Assembly (NCBI RefSeq): GCF_000003605.2
Contig: NW_003141309.1
Coordinates: 36,599-57,807 of the forward strand
Direction: 5' to 3'
DNA length: 21,209 nucleotides
Source: Saccoglossus kowalevskii
Taxonomy: Eukaryota; Hemichordata; Enteropneusta; Harrimaniidae
Positions 16,921-21,209 of this stretch are shown one piece after another. A program made the position numbers and the translations under genes. Under the pieces are notes generated by a model. It saw only the letters and a list, made by a program, of their open reading frames with translations, made no database searches and was not told where the DNA came from. Position 1 is the first letter of the stretch; each line of letters starts with the position of its first letter.

Positions 16921-18113
16921 TGATATCCACAGTATATCAGGTGGGTACATCTGTACACCTGTGAAGCATACATATACAGTACTGTTGCCATGACAAGCAA
17001 ACAATGCTGATCTTGTGAATTCTTTCATTAATTTGATTAAAAACCTCATGCATCTTTCAACTGATTTTCCTAGAGTTAAAATAATATGAACAGGGAAGTA
17101 GAGTTTTTTTATCTACGAAGTTTGTCAGGTGTCCAATAATTGAGCTCATGTTCCTCATCAATAGTGTGGAGTTTTGTACTATTAAGGCTGGTCTTTGTAC
17201 ACAAATTTGAAACAAAATTCAAAGACCCTAGTACAATTGATGTCAATACCAGGTTTGAATGAAATTGGCCGAGACATGTTCGAGAAATAGTTGATAAAAT
17301 GCATGCATTTTGGGAAAAACATGACAGCCATATGAATGAATTAAAAAAGAAACATGCATGCTTATGATTTCTACCAACGTTGACAAAAATCGGTTTGTCT
17401 CGTCAAACATGCACACACATAGAACCCAAAACAAAGGTCCTCTTTTTTGGACTGTCTGACGAGCCAAACTTGCTAGCAGTATTTCATCAATGGTTCACCT
17501 ATTGTCATCTGAAGAAATAATTATATTTATGCTAATTTTATGCAAAATATTTGACCTAACAAGCGTTTCAGTATTGCTGGAAATATCAATATGCTACAAG
17601 CATAAAAATCATAAATCTGGCAGTTATATTAAACTGTAAATATACTAAGCATGCATCGCTGGCCTGCTATCAAAATATTTTTTTGGCAGATATCATTTAT
17701 GTCAACTCTGAAAATCATAGCGACTAAGGCAGTTAAAAACCAAATCTCAATTTTAACTCTGAACTTTGAAATCTTATTGGCGGATTACTATCATTATAAT
17801 TAATGCATCTCTTTTGCATGTTTAAAAATCTAAATATTCACTGAGATAGATACGTGTCTAGAAAAATATATTAAACTTTTGCATCTCATTTGCATAATTA
17901 ATGAACACTCTTGTTTACCTCTTTGGCACTACAGAATTTTTGTTATCTTTTGGGACATAGTTCATGTATGTGTTTTTGATTCCTAACACTTCAAAATAAA
18001 ATACGCAAGAAAAAAAAATCTATTTTCGGTGCAAAAATTCCTGAAAAATAAAAACCTTCCAAATGTCAGGAATTTGAATATTGTCCCAACAATTACTGCC
18101 ATATTGTTCTGAA

Positions 18114-18316
18114 TATTGTAAAATACTTTAGTTTAGCAGGAATAAATATTCGCTGAAATGACTTTTGGGGTGTTTTGTATGGAATTTATTTTCACCGATT
18201 TTTGATGAGTTGAATCTAAATATGGAAAAAAAAAGTATATTCACTGGATTTTATTTTCACTGAATCATTCCTTCAGCGAAAATCAATTCCAAGCAAAAAT
18301 AAAGTATTTGACAGTA
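18114..18316 (+). mobile_element. TACTGTA-family A repeat, full length
   Basis: 203 bp. The left end TATTGTAAAATACTTTAGTT is mirrored by the right end AAATAAAGTATTTGACAGTA. Between them lie GCTGAAATGAC, GTGTTTTGTATGGAATTTAT, TTTTTGATGAGTTGAAT, CACTGGATTTTATTTTCACT and CCTTCAGCGAAAAT. This is the best complete example. It has no coding capacity. TA at both ends is compatible with a TA target-site duplication. Confidence 0.75.
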
Positions 18317-18996
18317 GCAACATTGCCAGCTAAGCTGTTGACTGGAGTGCTCCTTATGATTGTTACATGATTAGAACTTGTTAGTTCAAACCACTTTTAC
18401 AAGGGTGCATCGTTCGGCTAAAAAATGTGCTCATGCTCATGACCTCTACGACACATGTCCTGACATTTTATACTGTGTCAGTACATACATTTTGTTTGGA
18501 TATATTCACTATTTATTATATAGAAATGTATACGATTGAATGAAATAAATTGAAAGGCAATCGCATCATGATATTCTTTATATTCAACATGTCCGAGTCC
18601 CCCACTATCTGTTTGACGTCTCCTGTTGAAGTTGGTTTGACCCAACTTGTTTTAATCACGTAACGATCTCCAGGTGTGCATAGCAAACCAGTCAGCAGTG
18701 TAGTCGGCAATGTTGCTGTTTTAGTGTTCGGAACAATATAGCGGTGACAGTAGATGCTACGATGAGCAAATCACAACTCATGATGAATGCACCTGGCATA
18801 CAATTAGACATGGCAAAAGGTCAACACTAGAGGGCACTGTGCACTATACCACAGCAAGTGATGTCACAAAATATACATACACATTTTAATATACCGGGTA
18901 CCTTATTTGCAAAATGGCCGCCAAGACCTGGTTGAGAGCAACATAAATTGTTTTTGTCCTTTAAATAGTGTTCGATTTTCTATCATTGGGTCCACT
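18317..18996. other. Intergenic stretch between repeats
   Basis: No gene identified. A 64-codon open stretch on the minus strand (18516-18710) has somewhat protein-like composition but no family match. A CTCF-like word (CACTAGAGGGCACT) lies at 18825-18838, and AAAATGGCCGCC, a YY1-like word, at 18911-18922. Confidence 0.5.
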
Positions 18997-19523
18997 CTTC
19001 CTAATACTGTTAATTTTTTTTATTTTTTTTTTTTTTATTTAATTTTTAACTATTTTTTTTTTTAAAAAATGTTTTTGTGCCAGGCGACAGTTCCGAACAT
19101 TGAATGTCACTGTTGTCTCTCCTGACTTTTTTTGTAAGTGCTAATTGCAAGTGCTAGTGCTGACACATAGTGCATTTTGCCACAGAAGTCATTTCCTGTT
19201 TGGAACTACATGACAGGGCCGTGTGGCCATCTCTCTGTCAAATGGCAATTTTAATGCGCTATCCTGGCGTCAACCAGGCCCGGTCGAACACAAGCACCTG
19301 CGGACCTTAACCAAGGTTCCCCCAAAGTCGCATTCGTTAGTGAATGAATCTCGGCCAGTGGAATTGGCCTTCCCATTGAGTCTGTGGCACACTCACCCAG
19401 GGTAGGGGTCGACCCTTTGATGTTCAGCCTAAGGTAGGATTTGAACTCGGGTCTACCGATCATGAGTCTGATGCGACAACCACTATGCTACCAGTGACCG
19501 GCCTTCCTTCCTAATACTGTTAA
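18997..19523 (-). mobile_element. tRNA-derived SINE with 17 bp target-site duplication
   Basis: Perfect direct repeats CTTCCTAATACTGTTAA at 18997-19013 and 19507-19523 flank a 493 bp body (19014-19506) on the minus strand. Its 5' end carries an RNA polymerase III A box (19480-19491, CTAGCATAGTGG-like) and B box GAGTTCAAATCC (19437-19448). The 3' end is an A-rich tail (T-rich on the plus strand, 19014-19076). Together these define a retroposed tRNA-derived SINE. The roughly 400 bp non-tRNA body is unusually long and I cannot assign it to a named SINE domain. The perfect duplication suggests a young insertion. Confidence 0.85.
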
Positions 19524-19713
19524 ATATTTTATATAAGCTGGAATTTATTATCCCTGAATAGACATTTTGAGTGTTTTGTATGGAATTTATTTTCAGTGAT
19601 TTTAGAAGAGTGGAAACTAAAAGTATATTCGCTGGATTTTATTTTCACGGAATCATTCCTTCAGCGAAAATAGCGAAAATTAATTCCAAGCGAAAATAAT
19701 GTATTCTACAGTA
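19515..19713 (+). mobile_element. TACTGTA-family A repeat, full length, invaded at its tip by the SINE
   Basis: 199 bp from TACTGTTAAATATTTTAT to GTATTCTACAGTA. Interior segments match the 18114 copy in order, with a small duplication (AGCGAAAATAGCGAAAAT) near the right end. Its first nine bases are part of the SINE target-site duplication, so the SINE landed in the left terminal repeat. Confidence 0.75.
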
Positions 19714-20188
19714 CTATGGATATGTGAGTCAGGCAAATAGCAGATGCAATGACCAGCAAGAATGGAGTGTTAATTGGGGACAAAAGGCAATTTTCTCTCC
19801 CTCAACAAGATCCTGTCGGCCATTTACGAATAAGATTTATTAAAAAGTAAATACTTTTGATTTGATTAATTATGTAGGACCATGAAACCTACATCTTTTT
19901 TGATTTTGGGACCAAATATTGAAATATTACACAAAATTTTACCCTGTCATATTATAACAAATATTAACATTGTTCTCCACGCAGTTCCATCGCAATTTTT
20001 TTCATAATTATTGTCATCGACAAAGTTTACATAAATTCCGAGAACATTTCCTGTAAAAACAAGATGATTCCAAATTGTGAATACACCTTTAAAATAAAAA
20101 TTCTAAAAAAAAGGTTTTGATTGTATTGATTTAACACAGTATTGTTCAAAATTTCGTAACTGTCAGCTCTCTTGTATAATTGTATAGG
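19714..20188 (-). other. Probable 3' UTR and flank of the SAPCD-like gene
   Basis: AT-rich sequence after the stop codon of the minus-strand gene. The best polyadenylation signal is at 19836-19841. No other gene or repeat seen. Confidence 0.45.
19836..19841 (-). terminator. Candidate polyadenylation signal of the SAPCD-like gene
   Basis: AATAAA on the minus strand about 350 bases past the stop codon, followed on that strand by GATCTTGTTGAGGG, a modest GT-rich element. It is the nearest exact AATAAA downstream of the stop. Confidence 0.4.
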
Positions 20189-20320
20189 TCACATAAACGT
20201 GGTATTATCTGCAGAGTCCCGTGGGCGGCTGGTCTTTGCACGCACTTCAAATAATTCACGTATTAAAGCTTGTTTTTCTCTTTCCAGCTGTGTCACTTTC
20301 TCACCTTTCTCCGAGACTTC
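20189..20320 (-). CDS. SAPCD2: SAPCD-like terminal coding exon
   Basis: 43 codons and TGA (20189-20191). The acceptor is AAATTTTCAG|GAAGT. It continues the coiled coil of the preceding exon without a break in heptad spacing and ends in a polar tail rich in Arg, Ser, Asp and Thr. The two exons support each other by phase and structure. Confidence 0.87.
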   Translation of the reverse strand, partial: EVSEKGEKVTQLEREKQALIRELFEVRAKTSRPRDSADNTTFM

Positions 20321-21156
20321 CTGAAAATTTAAAATAAATAAGATTCAGCCTTTTACAGAATGCTGATGGTCGTATCGACACACACAAATGCACAAATACA
20401 TGCGCGCATGTGTGAACCTGCACAAATGCACTCTCACACACAGGATCCTCCCACCCCCACAGAAAGACCACAGCTATTATTGCAATATTAACACCAAAGC
20501 TAACAAGTGTGCCCTTTGAGCTGATATGATGCGTCACAGTATTGTTGTGATGCGTCACAGTATTGTTGTGATGCAACTCGCTTATTAGGTGATGTGGCTA
20601 ATAATCATACATGGATGTTATAATAGTAATAAATTTGTAATTTGGTAAATTGAAATTTCACATTTCAAAAACAAAATAAGTGAGAAAACAAGGCGGTACA
20701 TTAGTTCAGGCCTGCATAAGCTTCCTACAACCACATACAATTTTTATTATTCTTGAAGAACCTACATTTTCATATCTACCCAGCAGTCAAACTGTTGGTA
20801 AATAATTTTTGGTATTCCTGCTAGAGGGCACACTTCTGTTGTTCCAGTCAAATAGTGACAAAAGTAGTCGCAAGCATAGAATAATATTTCCATAAAATGT
20901 TTGCATTCAGTTTACTTTAACAATTCCACATTCAGCAGACAATGGTTGTCACACGCTATAAAGATCAGTTTTAGTGATAAACACACAAAAATGTTATAAA
21001 AAAAAAAAACTTTCATCATAAGTCAATGTCATGAATTTTATTTTTTACCTTGGTTAGTTGCCTGTTTTGTTCTCTCAAAGTCTTTACCATGTAATCTTTC
21101 TCTTCATCGGCAGTAAAGACGTGATCTACCGCTAATTGCATATGAGTTGGGAAGCT
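20189..21156 (-). CDS. SAPCD2: C-terminal part of a SAPCD1/SAPCD2-like coiled-coil protein (partial)
   Basis: Two exons, 21049-21156 and 20189-20320, join in phase 0 to give the last 79 residues and a stop. The protein begins inside a longer chain (SFPTHMQLAVDHVF), then forms a coiled coil from about YMVKTLREQNRQLTKEV through VTQLEREKQALIRELFEVRA, and ends in a short tail, DNTTFM. The pattern LxEQNRxLTxEV...LExEKxALIxxLFEARA with a hydrophobic -TF(I/M) end resembles the C-terminus of human SAPCD2 as I recall it. SAPCD2 is a cortical protein that binds LGN and modulates spindle orientation. The suppressor-APC domain lies upstream of the window, so the name needs confirmation. The gene itself is secure. 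Confidence 0.6.
20378..20450. repeat. Degenerate CA/CACA-rich low-complexity stretch
   Basis: Runs of CACACA and alternating purine-pyrimidine words (CACACACAAATGCACAAATA and similar), including ATGCGCGCATGTGTG. A decayed microsatellite within the intron. Confidence 0.6.
20528..20574. repeat. 21 bp tandem repeat, 2.2 copies
   Basis: The unit GATGCGTCACAGTATTGTTG(T) occurs at 20528-20548 and 20549-20569, followed by a 5-base start of a third copy. Each unit contains TGCGTCA, an AP-1/CREB-like core, probably by chance. Confidence 0.85.
21049..21156 (-). CDS. SAPCD2: SAPCD-like penultimate coding exon
   Basis: 36 codons, phase 0 at both ends. The acceptor is TTTGTTCACAG|AGCTT and the donor ACCAAG|GTAAAA. 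It encodes an acidic linker (VFTADEEKDY) and the first turns of the coiled coil. Confidence 0.85.
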
Positions 21157-21209
21157 CTGTGAACAAACATAGCTAAACTATTAGAACCTTGCCATGAATT
21201 AACGCATCG
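21157..21209 (-). other. Upstream intron of the SAPCD-like gene, cut by the window edge
   Basis: Sequence 5' (on the minus strand) of the acceptor at 21157-21158. Upstream exons lie outside the window. Confidence 0.8.

Larger units (their letters stand above)
14291..18113. other. Intergenic region between BBLN and the repeats near 18.1 kb
   Basis: 3.8 kb without a recognisable gene on either strand. It contains a family B repeat (14881-15037), a diverged foldback (16250-16697) and a family A repeat (16733-16920). A short stretch at 14660-14775 has LTR-end character (see findings). The rest, including 15040-16240 and 16930-18110, is AT-rich with only short chance open frames. Confidence 0.75.
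20321..21048 (-). other. Intron of the SAPCD-like gene
   Basis: 728 bp GT-AG intron. It contains a degenerate CA-rich stretch (20378-20450), a 21 bp tandem repeat (20528-20574) and a CTCF-like word (20817-20831). The rest is AT-rich. Confidence 0.85.

Noticed and set aside
19223-19463. Open frames on both strands
   Set aside because: Both lie within the body of the tRNA-derived SINE.
19437-19491. Functional tRNA gene suggested by A and B boxes
   Set aside because: The region does not fold into a proper cloverleaf with an acceptor stem, and it is the head of a SINE with an A-rich tail and target-site duplication.

Overview
The window is animal nuclear DNA. Protein-coding stretches are split by GT-AG introns, coding is sparse, and the AT-rich non-coding sequence (about two thirds A+T by eye) is full of short non-autonomous transposons and one tRNA-derived SINE. 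The conserved proteins are close to vertebrate forms, but the compact genes and the repeat types suggest an invertebrate, perhaps a marine lophotrochozoan or deuterostome. The species cannot be named from the sequence alone.

Three genes can be supported. (1) Positions 810-7782, minus strand: eight coding exons of the DECD-box RNA helicase DDX39B/UAP56, complete from the start codon to residue 425. The last five or so codons lie on an exon that I cannot find in the window, presumably left of position 1. (2) Positions 9070-13565, plus strand: a two-exon gene for bublin coiled-coil protein (BBLN, formerly C9orf16/UPF0184), 94 residues, with a 4.2 kb intron and a 3' UTR of about 0.7 kb ending at an AATAAA. 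(3) Positions 20189-21156, minus strand: the last two coding exons (79 residues plus stop) of a coiled-coil protein whose C-terminus best resembles the SAPCD1/SAPCD2 family. The rest of that gene lies beyond position 21209. DDX39B and BBLN are head to head with 1.29 kb between start codons, so they may share a divergent promoter. BBLN and the SAPCD-like gene are tail to tail.

As I recall, the human relatives of all three genes map to the MHC paralogon: DDX39B and SAPCD1 at 6p21.3, BBLN and SAPCD2 at 9q34, DDX39A at 19p13. The window may therefore preserve a piece of the ancestral proto-MHC linkage group. The proteins themselves act in unrelated processes: mRNA splicing and export, intermediate-filament or apical organisation, and probably spindle orientation.

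Introns and intergenic DNA carry several repeat types. One is a dispersed superfamily of roughly 200-230 bp elements with TACTGTA...TACAGTA ends and internal TTATTTTCGCTG motifs (at least ten copies or fragments). Others are a TTAA-bounded inverted-repeat element, a hAT-like miniature element, an element with perfect 23 bp terminal repeats, a larger diverged foldback, and a SINE nested in a TACTGTA element with a 17 bp target-site duplication. Two hairpins with no clear transposon explanation (242-302 and the BBLN 3' UTR pair at 13925-14060) are the most interesting non-coding structures.
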